DNA from: Nitrosococcus wardiae
GTDB taxonomy: Bacteria > Pseudomonadota > Gammaproteobacteria > Nitrosococcales > Nitrosococcaceae
Assembly: GCF_004421105.1 (NCBI RefSeq)
Contig: NZ_CP038033.1
Location: forward strand, 2,065,659-2,129,658
Length of the DNA: 64,000 nucleotides
Direction: 5' to 3'
Shown: positions 23,937-32,085 of the stretch, piece after piece
Numbering within the stretch: position 1 is the stretch's first letter
How the letters are laid out: every line of letters begins with the position of its first letter
Position numbers and translations under genes: made by a program
Notes under the pieces: model-generated
What the model was told of the DNA's origin: nothing
What the model saw: the letters and a program-made list of their open reading frames with translations, nothing else
Database searches by the model: none

Positions 23937-24905
23937 GTGAAGCTTTACCGCAAGGCTTTTAATGCTATGGGCACGCCCTGTGAGATTCAACTCTATGCCC
24001 AAACTCAGGCCAAAGCCCAACGAGCCGCAGAATTCATCATCGCCGATGTGCGCAGGCTGGAGGCGCTGTATTCCCGTTACCGGGCTGATAGCTTTCTTTC
24101 TGAGATTAATCGGGTGGCGATGGCGGGTGGGCGTATCTCGGTAGATGAAGAAACAGCGGGATTGCTCAATTATGCGGCCACTTGCTATGAGCAAAGCGAA
24201 GGATTATTTGACATTACTTCCGGCATCTTGCGGCGCGCTTGGAACTTTAAGTCAGACAAATTGCCGAGTAAAGCGCAAGTGCAAGAGCTGCTTAGCAGTA
24301 TTGGCTGGGATAAACTATATTGGGCACCGCCGGTATTGGAATTTCCCTTACCCGGAATGGAAATTGACTTTGGCGGCATCGTCAAGGAATATGCCGCTGA
24401 CCGCACTGCCTCACTGAGTTCGCAGGCGGGGGTTCGGCATGGTTTAGTGAATTTAGGTGGTGATATTAAGATTATTGGTCCCCGCCCCGATGGTGAGCCT
24501 TGGCGGATTGGCATCCGTCACCCGAGTCATCAAGGAGCAGCAACGCGAATGCTCCTGTTGCAGGAGGGCGCTATTGCCAGTAGCGGTGATTATGAGCGTT
24601 GCATCGTGTTAAATGGCGTCCGTTACGGCCATGTCCTCAACCCTAAGACGGGTTGGCCAGTGCGGCATTTGGCATCGGTGACCGTGGTCAGTGATTTATG
24701 CGTTGTGGCGGGAAGTGCCTCTACCATTACCATGCTGAAAGAAACTGATGGCCCGGATTGGTTGCAAAATTTGGGTTTACCTCATTTCTGGGTGGATATC
24801 CGGGGTAAAACCGGGGGGTCGCTAGAGGAATTGCCCACTAAGACTGCTGCTTCGATTGGGAATGGCAAACAGCAAGCGGCAATCATGGTGCTTGATGAAC
24901 ATTAA
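23937..24905 (+). CDS. apbE: ApbE-family FAD:protein FMN transferase
   Basis: 322 residues starting at GTG 23937 behind a GGGGGTAGG ribosome site. Family signatures: MGTPCEIQLYA at the start, the YSRYRADSFLSEIN block, EGLFDITSG, DFGGIVKEYAADR, the flavin-binding GLVNLGGDIKIIG and the metal-site region IASSGDYERC, then HVLNPKTGWPV. ApbE moves FMN from FAD to a Ser/Thr of a target protein (motif DxxxSGAT-like) using Mg2+. There is no signal peptide or lipobox, unlike many ApbE proteins, so it probably acts in the cytoplasm before export of its target. I found no target motif in the neighbouring proteins. The wzm gene starts 18 bases later. Confidence 0.93.
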   Translation: MKLYRKAFNAMGTPCEIQLYAQTQAKAQRAAEFIIADVRRLEALYSRYRADSFLSEINRVAMAGGRISVDEETAGLLNYAATCYEQSEGLFDITSGILRRAWNFKSDKLPSKAQVQELLSSIGWDKLYWAPPVLEFPLPGMEIDFGGIVKEYAADRTASLSSQAGVRHGLVNLGGDIKIIGPRPDGEPWRIGIRHPSHQGAATRMLLLQEGAIASSGDYERCIVLNGVRYGHVLNPKTGWPVRHLASVTVVSDLCVVAGSASTITMLKETDGPDWLQNLGLPHFWVDIRGKTGGSLEELPTKTAASIGNGKQQAAIMVLDEH

Positions 24906-24923
24906 AATGACGCCTATTTTACA

Positions 24924-25742
24924 ATGCCGAGATTTTCCATTTCCCCTATCATTGCAATCAGACAATTTATAAAAACCCGAGAACTAATTGTGCAGCTTAT
25001 CTGGAGCGAGGTGGCAGGTCGTTATCGGGGCTCCTTTGCCGGATTCTTGTGGTCTTTTATCAATCCGCTGTTTTCCCTAGTCATGTACACCTTCGTCTTT
25101 GGTGTAGTTTTTAAAGCACGCTGGGGATTTTCAACGGAAAATACTTTTGATTTCGCGCTGGTGCTATTTGCCGGTTTAATCGTTCACGGGCTATTGTCTG
25201 AATGCATTAGTCGGGCTCCTTTTCTTATCCTTGGTAATCCTGGCTATGTCAAGCAAGTAGTTTTTCCCCTTGAGATATTACCGGTTGTTGTTTTGGGGGC
25301 GAGCCTGTTGCATGTTGCTATTAGTTTTTTATTGCTGATTGTTGTTTGGAGTATTGCCCATGAGGGGGTGACGTTAGCCGCAGCCTTTATTCCCTTATTG
25401 ATATTGCCATTGAGTTTAATTGCTGTTGGCGTGGGTTGGTTTATTGCAGCGGCTACCGTGTATTTTCGGGATCTAGCTCAGTTGGTTACCTTTATCAGCA
25501 GTGGTCTGCTCTTTTTTTCCCCTATCTTCTATCCTGTAAGTTCGGTGCCCGAACCTTTTCGTGCTTTTCTGGAGTTTAATCCCCTCACTTATGTGATTGA
25601 ACGGGTGCGCGCCACCCTCATTGGGGGGGAGATTCCGGAATTAAAAGGATACCTAATCTATTTCTTAATTTCTGCAGCTGTGGCCTGGTTTGGTTATGCC
25701 TGGTTTCAGAAGACACGCACCGGTTTTGCCGATGTAATATGA
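24924..25742 (+). CDS. wzm: ABC-2 permease for surface polysaccharide export (Wzm-like)
   Basis: 272 residues with about six membrane helices. The amphipathic N-terminus (TRELIVQLIWSEVAGRYRGS, then FAGFLWSFINPLF) is the ABC-2/Wzm signature, and the latter half holds FRDLAQLVTFISSGLLFFSP followed by IFYPVSSVP. It forms the channel that exports lipid-linked polysaccharide across the inner membrane, powered by the next gene product. The stop codon overlaps the start of that gene (ATGA, 4 bases). No ribosome site is obvious. The gene follows apbE closely, but the functional theme changes here to polysaccharide. Confidence 0.93.
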   Translation: MPRFSISPIIAIRQFIKTRELIVQLIWSEVAGRYRGSFAGFLWSFINPLFSLVMYTFVFGVVFKARWGFSTENTFDFALVLFAGLIVHGLLSECISRAPFLILGNPGYVKQVVFPLEILPVVVLGASLLHVAISFLLLIVVWSIAHEGVTLAAAFIPLLILPLSLIAVGVGWFIAAATVYFRDLAQLVTFISSGLLFFSPIFYPVSSVPEPFRAFLEFNPLTYVIERVRATLIGGEIPELKGYLIYFLISAAVAWFGYAWFQKTRTGFADVI

Positions 25743-26989
25743 CATTGATTTCGATGACTAACATCGATCCCGAAATTTTAATTGACGTGAACAGGGTTAG
25801 TAAGTGTTATCATTTGTATCAACGCCCTCAAGATCGTTTGTGGCAGTCCTTTTTTAGAGGACGCAAGAAATTTCACCGTGAGTTTTGGGCATTACTCAAT
25901 GTTTCCCTGCAAGTCCGGAGACGGGAGGCTGTGGCGGTTATTGGCCGTAATGGTGCTGGGAAAAGCACCTTGCTTCAACTGATTGCTGGCACTTTGACTC
26001 CTAGTGCTGGAAAGATCACCGTTCAAGGCCGAGTCGCCGCTCTACTGCAATTGGGAAGTGGCTTCAACCCCGAATTTACAGGACGAGAAAACGTATTTCT
26101 CAACGGCGCTATCCTCGGATTCAGCCGTACTGAAATCGAACGCCGGTTTGATGAGATTGCCGCCTTTGCAGAGATTGGAAATTTCATTGAACAACCGGTT
26201 AAAACCTATTCTTCAGGGATGACCATGCGGCTTGCCTTTGCCGTTTCCGCCTGTCTCGAACCCGAAGTGTTAATTATTGACGAGGCTTTAGCGGTAGGCG
26301 ATGCGGTATTTCAATTCAAATGCCGAGAACGGCTTCAGGATTTGATTGCTAAGGGCACCACTCTGCTGTTTGTCTCCCATGACATGAGTGCGGTTAAATC
26401 TTTTTGTCATCGTGCGATTTATCTTGAAAATGGCCAGAAAAAAGCAGAGGGTGAACCGGAGCATATTTCTGAGTACTATTTTATGGATGTGCGTGCCGAA
26501 CAATCTCGTAGCGCACCACAAAGAAATAAAGACATAGATACGGCTATTAGAAAAAAAACCTATGGTGGTTATGGTACCAGCGAAGGAGAAATATTGTCTG
26601 CTGCTTTCTCTAGCACTGGCCAAAATAATGCTTTTTTTAATTATGGGGATATCATTGAGTTAAAAATTAGCTGCCAGTTCTCAGTCCACATCCAATATCC
26701 TTCTTTATCGGTAGTGATCCAAGCAATCAACCTAGTCGGTATAGGTGGCCAGTGGTTTCGGATCAAACAGCGTGATTTAGATAGAGAATCAGCTACCCTC
26801 ACCATAAGATTTCCAGCAAAATTTAATGAGGGAAAGTATTTTATTACCCTAAGGCTGGAAGAACGCAAAGATCAAAAGCAATACTACATTTTACATAAAA
26901 TTCCAGGTGCATTAACATTTGATATTCTGCCACGCTCCGATAACTGTTTGTTGGGTTTTAATGACTTAGAACTTGTGTGTGAACAGTAA
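25739..26989 (+). CDS. wzt: Polysaccharide ABC exporter ATPase with C-terminal glycan-binding domain (Wzt-like)
   Basis: 416 residues. The ATPase covers about 15-250: Walker A GRNGAGKST near 67, the Wzt-type stretch LLQLGSGFNPEFTGREN, signature YSSGMTMRLAF near 155, Walker B EVLIIDEALAVGD near 175 and switch SHD near 210. Residues about 275-416 form a beta-rich extension as in Wzt proteins whose C-terminal domain recognises the terminal modification of the O-polysaccharide before export. Such a domain implies that the glycan is capped (for example methylated or otherwise modified) and the 1046-residue protein downstream has a methyltransferase module. The start overlaps wzm by 4 bases. Confidence 0.93.
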   Translation: MTLISMTNIDPEILIDVNRVSKCYHLYQRPQDRLWQSFFRGRKKFHREFWALLNVSLQVRRREAVAVIGRNGAGKSTLLQLIAGTLTPSAGKITVQGRVAALLQLGSGFNPEFTGRENVFLNGAILGFSRTEIERRFDEIAAFAEIGNFIEQPVKTYSSGMTMRLAFAVSACLEPEVLIIDEALAVGDAVFQFKCRERLQDLIAKGTTLLFVSHDMSAVKSFCHRAIYLENGQKKAEGEPEHISEYYFMDVRAEQSRSAPQRNKDIDTAIRKKTYGGYGTSEGEILSAAFSSTGQNNAFFNYGDIIELKISCQFSVHIQYPSLSVVIQAINLVGIGGQWFRIKQRDLDRESATLTIRFPAKFNEGKYFITLRLEERKDQKQYYILHKIPGALTFDILPRSDNCLLGFNDLELVCEQ

Positions 26990-26992
26990 GCC

Positions 26993-27604
26993 ATGATCAT
27001 TTCTCACAAGTATAAGTTTATTTTTATAAAAAATGGAAAAACCGCAGGAACCAGTATTGAGGTGTTCCTTTCTCAGATTTGTGCTTTCTCTGATATTGTT
27101 ACACCCATTTATCCCCCTGTAGAACTGCACCTTCCCCGTAATTACCAAGGCTTTTATAACCGTATGACAAGTGCGGAGATCCGGGATCGAATAGGCGAAA
27201 AAAATTGGAAAGATTATTTTAAGTTTTGCGTGGAGCGCAATCCCTGGGATAAGACTCTTTCTTATTATTATATGGCTAAATTTAGAGCCAATGGGAATCT
27301 TTCTCTTGATGAATTTCTCGCTGGTCAAGAATTTCCTATCAACTTTCCCCGGTATACAGAACCAGATGATAATTTCAAAATTATTGTTGATAAGATTATT
27401 GATTTTGACAATCTCATGGCTGGCTTAAGGGAAGTGTTTCGGGGGTTAAGAATACCTTTTAATGGCTCGCTTGGAGTTTATGCTAAATCAGAGTACCGAA
27501 CCGATCGGCGGCCTTATCAGGAAGTTTTAACCCCTGCCCAAGCAGAACGGATTAGTAATATTTTCGCGGTTGAAATTGCTTTGCATGGCTATCGCTTTTA
27601 TTAG
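26993..27604 (+). CDS. Sulfotransferase-family protein 1
   Basis: 203 residues. The PAPS phosphosulfate-binding loop is KNGKTAGTSIEVFL near residue 11-24 and the 3'-phosphate site is CVERNPWDKTLSYYY near 80. These two motifs define the Sulfotransfer_2-like carbohydrate sulfotransferases. The catalytic-loop Lys of the usual PKTAGT is conserved here as GKTAGT, with Asn-Gly in place of Pro. It would transfer sulfate from PAPS to the exported glycan. It begins 3 bases after wzt and the next sulfotransferase starts 14 bases after its stop, so the genes are co-transcribed. Confidence 0.85.
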   Translation: MIISHKYKFIFIKNGKTAGTSIEVFLSQICAFSDIVTPIYPPVELHLPRNYQGFYNRMTSAEIRDRIGEKNWKDYFKFCVERNPWDKTLSYYYMAKFRANGNLSLDEFLAGQEFPINFPRYTEPDDNFKIIVDKIIDFDNLMAGLREVFRGLRIPFNGSLGVYAKSEYRTDRRPYQEVLTPAQAERISNIFAVEIALHGYRFY

Positions 27605-27618
27605 GCGAGGCTAAGCCT

Positions 27619-28239
27619 ATGATAGGGATATATCACCAATTTATCTTTGTGCATATTCCAAAAACAGCTGGAAATGCACTGCAAAGTGTTCTAAGCGCCT
27701 ATTCAGAAGATACGCTTGTTGCCGGTAATAACAAGGATGGTGTTCACCGCTTCGGACTATATAGTGCTTACGGTACCATTAAGCATTCAACTTTGACTGA
27801 TTATTTTGCTGCCCTTGGACCGGAATCATTTTGGTCAAAGAGAAAGTTTTCCTGTGTCCGCAATCCCTGGGACCGTGCTATTTCTTTTTATTTTTCACCA
27901 CACCGGAGGTGTGATACCTGGGATCGAAATGAATTTATCCGGATGTTGGATGAAATCCATCCGATGAGCACCTACTTGCGGTTACCCACTGATGCAGCTG
28001 GAATGAGACCCGATGATAATCTTGATTTTATTATTCGCTACGAACAATTAAATGAGGATTTCTCTAGATTGTGTGATATTTTAGACATTCCAGGGAGGAG
28101 CCTTCCTGTTCTTAATCAAGGCAACCGGCGGCCTTATTTTGATTATTATGATCCTGAGCTTATTCAAATAGTAACGGACCGCTTTTGGGAAGACATTGAG
28201 GTTTTTGGCTATAAGTTTGATTCCGTAAGAGAAAGCTAG
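27619..28239 (+). CDS. Sulfotransferase-family protein 2
   Basis: 206 residues with the PAPS loop HIPKTAGNALQSVL (residues about 12-25) and the 3'-phosphate motif CVRNPWDRAISFYFSP near 80. The loop has Asn where the commoner form is PKTAGTS. The end pattern (FWEDIEVFGYKF) is shared with protein 1 (FAVEIALHGYRFY), so the two are probably old duplicates, although the middles differ a good deal. Expected activity is sulfation of a sugar hydroxyl. It is packed between two other sulfotransferase genes. Confidence 0.85.
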   Translation: MIGIYHQFIFVHIPKTAGNALQSVLSAYSEDTLVAGNNKDGVHRFGLYSAYGTIKHSTLTDYFAALGPESFWSKRKFSCVRNPWDRAISFYFSPHRRCDTWDRNEFIRMLDEIHPMSTYLRLPTDAAGMRPDDNLDFIIRYEQLNEDFSRLCDILDIPGRSLPVLNQGNRRPYFDYYDPELIQIVTDRFWEDIEVFGYKFDSVRES

Positions 28240-28240
28240 C

Positions 28241-28954
28241 ATGAGAATCGTATTCGTTCATATCCCTAAAGCGGCAGGGACTTCATTAAAGGAAGCTATT
28301 TTGAAAAAGGTGGGCAACGATAATCTTTATTTTGACTATAATCGTCCCCTTGCGAAGGCTGATCTGCAGCGCAAAGCCTATTGTCTGTTTTCAAGTATTG
28401 CTGCTAGACCAAGGGAGGAAGCCGTTATCTTTGGTCATTTTCTTGCTGGAAAATATGCCAAATTTAATGGTTATTATTTTAAGCCTCGCAAGGAAATCGC
28501 TTACGGAGTTTTTCTTCGTGATCCTTTACAAAGGGCAATATCCCACTTTTTTTTCTGGAAAAGGACAACTGTTGATGGGCACCGAGTTTGGGAGCGTTTT
28601 TCCCGGGAAAGCTGGAGTTTAGAAAGGTTTCTATTATCCGAGGAGCATACTAATTTTCAAGCTAAATTTCTTTGGCGTTTTCCCTTGAGGCAATTTGATT
28701 TTATTGGTTTAACTGAACATTTCAATGACAGCGTAAAAATGCTAGGCTGTGTTTTTCCGATACTAAAAGATTTACCAATTAGAACTGATAACAGCAACCC
28801 TCAGAATGCCGTTGGTGAAAACTATAAAATTGATCCCTGTTTGGCGTCCGAATTTATGCAGCGCAATAAGCTGGATTATGCTTTATATGGCCAAGCAGAA
28901 AAAATTTTTTCTGAGCAAAAGTACAGATTCCTGAAGTCAGGGATATGGCGATAA
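28241..28954 (+). CDS. Sulfotransferase-family protein 3
   Basis: 237 residues with HIPKAAGTSLKEAIL (PAPS loop, residues about 6-20) and FLRDPLQRAISHFFFW near residue 90 (3'-phosphate site). An intervening FGHFLAGKY segment matches the GHxxxG region of 2-O-type carbohydrate sulfotransferases. It belongs to the same broad superfamily as proteins 1 and 2 but is more divergent, so it probably sulfates a different position or sugar. It starts one base after the preceding stop and its own end overlaps the start of the 1046-residue gene by 10 bases. Confidence 0.85.
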   Translation: MRIVFVHIPKAAGTSLKEAILKKVGNDNLYFDYNRPLAKADLQRKAYCLFSSIAARPREEAVIFGHFLAGKYAKFNGYYFKPRKEIAYGVFLRDPLQRAISHFFFWKRTTVDGHRVWERFSRESWSLERFLLSEEHTNFQAKFLWRFPLRQFDFIGLTEHFNDSVKMLGCVFPILKDLPIRTDNSNPQNAVGENYKIDPCLASEFMQRNKLDYALYGQAEKIFSEQKYRFLKSGIWR

Positions 28955-31900
28955 CTGACCATCCCTCAGTCGTATTCTTGCTAGGAGTGCCTCGTTCGGG
29001 GACAACTTTGTTGTCTTGGTTGCTCAATCAGCATCAGAGTATTTATTGTCCCCCAGAGCCCTGGTTGTTGTTAGGATTAGAGGCACTTGGGCAAGTTCCC
29101 GCTGACCATATTGCTGACCCGCCTCTTTTGTCTGCTGCAATTACAGAATTTTTAGGGGAGAGGAAGTTAGGGACGCTTAAGCAGGCGGCTTCATCTATTT
29201 ATCAACAAGCCTTGAAGGAGACGGAAAGATCCGTTTTTGTTGATAAAACTCCTCGTTACTATCATGTGCTTAATTTTGTGAAAAATTTTTTGCCTGAAGG
29301 GAAAGTTATTTTTCTTTTGCGTAATCCCCTTGATGTAGCGGCTTCTTTTAAAACCTCCTGGTCGGTTAATCTCCCAAAAATTATTTCCGATCAGTCAGAT
29401 AACCCATTTTTGTTCGACTATATTTTGGGTTTTAATTATTTGTTGGCCTTTGAGACAGAGCACCCAGTGCTTAGAGTTTATTATGAAAACCTAGTGGCTA
29501 ACCCTGAGGCAGAGATAGGGCGTGTTTTCGACTATCTGTCGCTTCCTCCCCAAGTGCTTGGGAAAGATCTCGGTATCCAGGATACCCCCTATACTAGAAG
29601 TTCTTTTGGCGATAAGAAAATTCTTTCCACACGCTGTATACATACCCAATCCATTGAGGCTTATAAAACTGTTTTTGTAAAAGAAGAAATTGCCATTCTT
29701 TTGGATGCATTGGGTAAAGAAAAATTTTATCGATTAGGGTATGCCACACAATATGCCAATGCCTGTACAGAATTCGAGATTACCCCCTCAAATGAAATGT
29801 TTCTGCAGTTATTTGAAGTGGCGGAAAGATATGTCCAGCAACGTAAAAAATGCTGTTCTAGTCCCTTATCACGGGGGGTACTGGAGCAGCAAATTGAGTC
29901 CTTAAGCCAGCAGGTTGAGGCCGCCAAAAAAGAGAATGCGGATCTTGATGAACAGTTAGCCTCTCTGCAAACAAAAAATAGCCTCCTTGATGACCAACTA
30001 AATTCTACACACGCCCAGAATAAAATACTTAACGAACGATTGCTTTTATTGGAAACACAAAAAGAAGAATTTGAACAGCAACTTTATAGGTTGCAAAACA
30101 TGCACTTGATAGGGTGGTTGCAAACAGATTTTAGGTACATTAAAAAACGTTTTAAACAAATGGTTCAAAAGGGGGCTTGGCGTATAGCACAGGGACCGGC
30201 TGTGCCACCATTACCAAAGATTACTGTAGTAACACCAGTACTTAATGGTGCTGAATTCATTGAAGCTACGTTGCGTTCGGTATTGGTGCAATCCTATCCC
30301 GCACTGGAATTTATCATTGTTGATGGGGGGTCGACGGATGATACTTTATCGATCATCAGCAGCGTTCAGAATGATCCCACCTTACCCAGTAAAATTACTC
30401 AGATTATCTCAGAGCCTGATCAGGGAATGTATGATGCTATTGCTAAGGGTTTTTCTCAAGCAACGGGTGAAATCTTGGCCTACCTAAATGCTGATGATTT
30501 GCTCGAAGGCGGAGCTTTGGTTGCTGTTGGGGAGTATTTCGCCCGTCATTCGGAGGTTGCTGTGATCTACCATGAAGATACCGTTCTGGTGAACGGTTGG
30601 AAATATCCCAATGTTCGGCAGCCGAAAGGCGTCACTACTGGGGATCTATTGAATAAACATATTTTATTTCAGGATGGCGTGTTTTTTCGCCGCAGCGCTT
30701 ATCAAGCCATTGGTGGCTTGCGGCGCGATTTGAAATTGGCGGGTGATTACGATCTCTGGTTACGCTTGTCTGCGCAATTTAAGTTTATCCGTAGATCTGG
30801 ACATGTTAGCTGTTTTCGAATTCGCCGGGGACAGCTAAGTGAAAATTTAGAATGCTACTACCAAGAGGTTGAACGCTCCCGCAACGACTTTCTTGCTGAA
30901 GCTTCGCGTTTAAAAAAATTGCGCTGGCAACTTCAGTCTAAATATCGTTCCCTGCGTAAATATCTGGCTGCGTGTGCAAAAAACGACCGTTTATTTTTTC
31001 CTATTGATTTCCACAACATGCCACCACCGCCAGTCATCCTTACCGGTACAGAATACGGCCAAGCGTTAAGTCCCATTGACAGAAACCCAGCAGAACGGCT
31101 CTTATTCAGCACACCCGATACTCGTTTCGGTGATAATGTCATCAATCATATCTATTTAGATACGCGGCACGCTATTGCCATTACCTATCCCCCTGTTCAA
31201 CCCTCTGAGTTGGATAAGCTATATCGGCAAAATTATTCCGCACCGCCCGAAGCAATTAAAAAGCCCGTGGGCGCTTCGCCTTATCGTCAGTTCAATGGTA
31301 AACGCCTGTGGGAAAGAATGCTCCTGCGTTTGCCGGTGGAAAAGTTTGCTCCCTTTCTGCCAAACGGTTGGTCAGACAACACATTATCTGAGTTGACCAG
31401 TGTGCTTCAAGCAGCGCGGATAGACCTCAATAGCTCCCTTCGAGTGCTTGATGCCGGTTGCTTTGAAGGTCACTTGCTGGATGATATTGCCGCTCAAAAG
31501 CCCTGGCAAGCTTATGGTTTGGAGCCTAACGCTCAGGCGGTGGAGATAGCCCGGAGTAAAGGCCATTGTGTTTGGCAAGGGCGCGCAGAGAATGCCGTTG
31601 AAATTATTCCGGCTCCCTACCAATTTGATGTCATATTCATGGGGCAAAGTATTGAGCATATGGACAACCCGGGGCAGGTTCTGCGCCGACTTCGCCTCCT
31701 CCTTGCACCTGGGGGTGTAGTAGTGGTGAGTACGCCTAATTTGGATTCCCGGCAGATTGGTTGGTTTGGTCCCACCTGGGCCCATTGGCATCCCCCTTAT
31801 CATCGTTATATTTTTTCACGGAAAGGTTTATTTGCACTTGCCGGCCAAGTTGGTTTGCAACCTGTTTGCTTTAAAACATTCTCCCATTGTTACTGGACAG

Positions 31901-32085
31901 CTATCTCTTTGATGCAAAACTTCCTGGGTCTCGGTGGTAGTGTCTCCCATGCAGTTAACTTTGACCGTTCCTTATGTCTACAGGCACAAAGAATTAATTT
32001 TTGGCAGCAACTCTTTTGGAATCGTTTGGGTAAAGGTGATTATTGTTTCTTTGCAATGAAGGATGGAGAGGGTGACTCATTCTGA
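28945..32085 (+). CDS. Multidomain sulfotransferase - coiled coil - GT2 glycosyltransferase - methyltransferase
   Basis: 1046 residues. Residues about 5-290 are a sulfotransferase: GVPRSGTTLLSWLLN at the start and LLRNPLDVAASFKTSW near 130 as the two PAPS motifs. About 308-385 is a coiled coil rich in Leu, Gln and Glu (LEQQIESLSQQVEAAKKE). About 423-650 is a GT2 GT-A domain (ITVVTPVLNGAEFIEATLRS, DGGSTDDT, YLNADD as DxD-like site). A linker at about 670-830 has no motif I recognise. About 830-990 is an S-adenosylmethionine methyltransferase (VLDAGCFEGHLLDDIA, DVIFMGQSIEHMDNPG, STPNLDS). It could polymerise and cap the glycan in one enzyme, with the coiled coil as a spacer. Its last 23 bases overlap the next gene. 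Confidence 0.88.
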   Translation: MAITDHPSVVFLLGVPRSGTTLLSWLLNQHQSIYCPPEPWLLLGLEALGQVPADHIADPPLLSAAITEFLGERKLGTLKQAASSIYQQALKETERSVFVDKTPRYYHVLNFVKNFLPEGKVIFLLRNPLDVAASFKTSWSVNLPKIISDQSDNPFLFDYILGFNYLLAFETEHPVLRVYYENLVANPEAEIGRVFDYLSLPPQVLGKDLGIQDTPYTRSSFGDKKILSTRCIHTQSIEAYKTVFVKEEIAILLDALGKEKFYRLGYATQYANACTEFEITPSNEMFLQLFEVAERYVQQRKKCCSSPLSRGVLEQQIESLSQQVEAAKKENADLDEQLASLQTKNSLLDDQLNSTHAQNKILNERLLLLETQKEEFEQQLYRLQNMHLIGWLQTDFRYIKKRFKQMVQKGAWRIAQGPAVPPLPKITVVTPVLNGAEFIEATLRSVLVQSYPALEFIIVDGGSTDDTLSIISSVQNDPTLPSKITQIISEPDQGMYDAIAKGFSQATGEILAYLNADDLLEGGALVAVGEYFARHSEVAVIYHEDTVLVNGWKYPNVRQPKGVTTGDLLNKHILFQDGVFFRRSAYQAIGGLRRDLKLAGDYDLWLRLSAQFKFIRRSGHVSCFRIRRGQLSENLECYYQEVERSRNDFLAEASRLKKLRWQLQSKYRSLRKYLAACAKNDRLFFPIDFHNMPPPPVILTGTEYGQALSPIDRNPAERLLFSTPDTRFGDNVINHIYLDTRHAIAITYPPVQPSELDKLYRQNYSAPPEAIKKPVGASPYRQFNGKRLWERMLLRLPVEKFAPFLPNGWSDNTLSELTSVLQAARIDLNSSLRVLDAGCFEGHLLDDIAAQKPWQAYGLEPNAQAVEIARSKGHCVWQGRAENAVEIIPAPYQFDVIFMGQSIEHMDNPGQVLRRLRLLLAPGGVVVVSTPNLDSRQIGWFGPTWAHWHPPYHRYIFSRKGLFALAGQVGLQPVCFKTFSHCYWTAISLMQNFLGLGGSVSHAVNFDRSLCLQAQRINFWQQLFWNRLGKGDYCFFAMKDGEGDSF

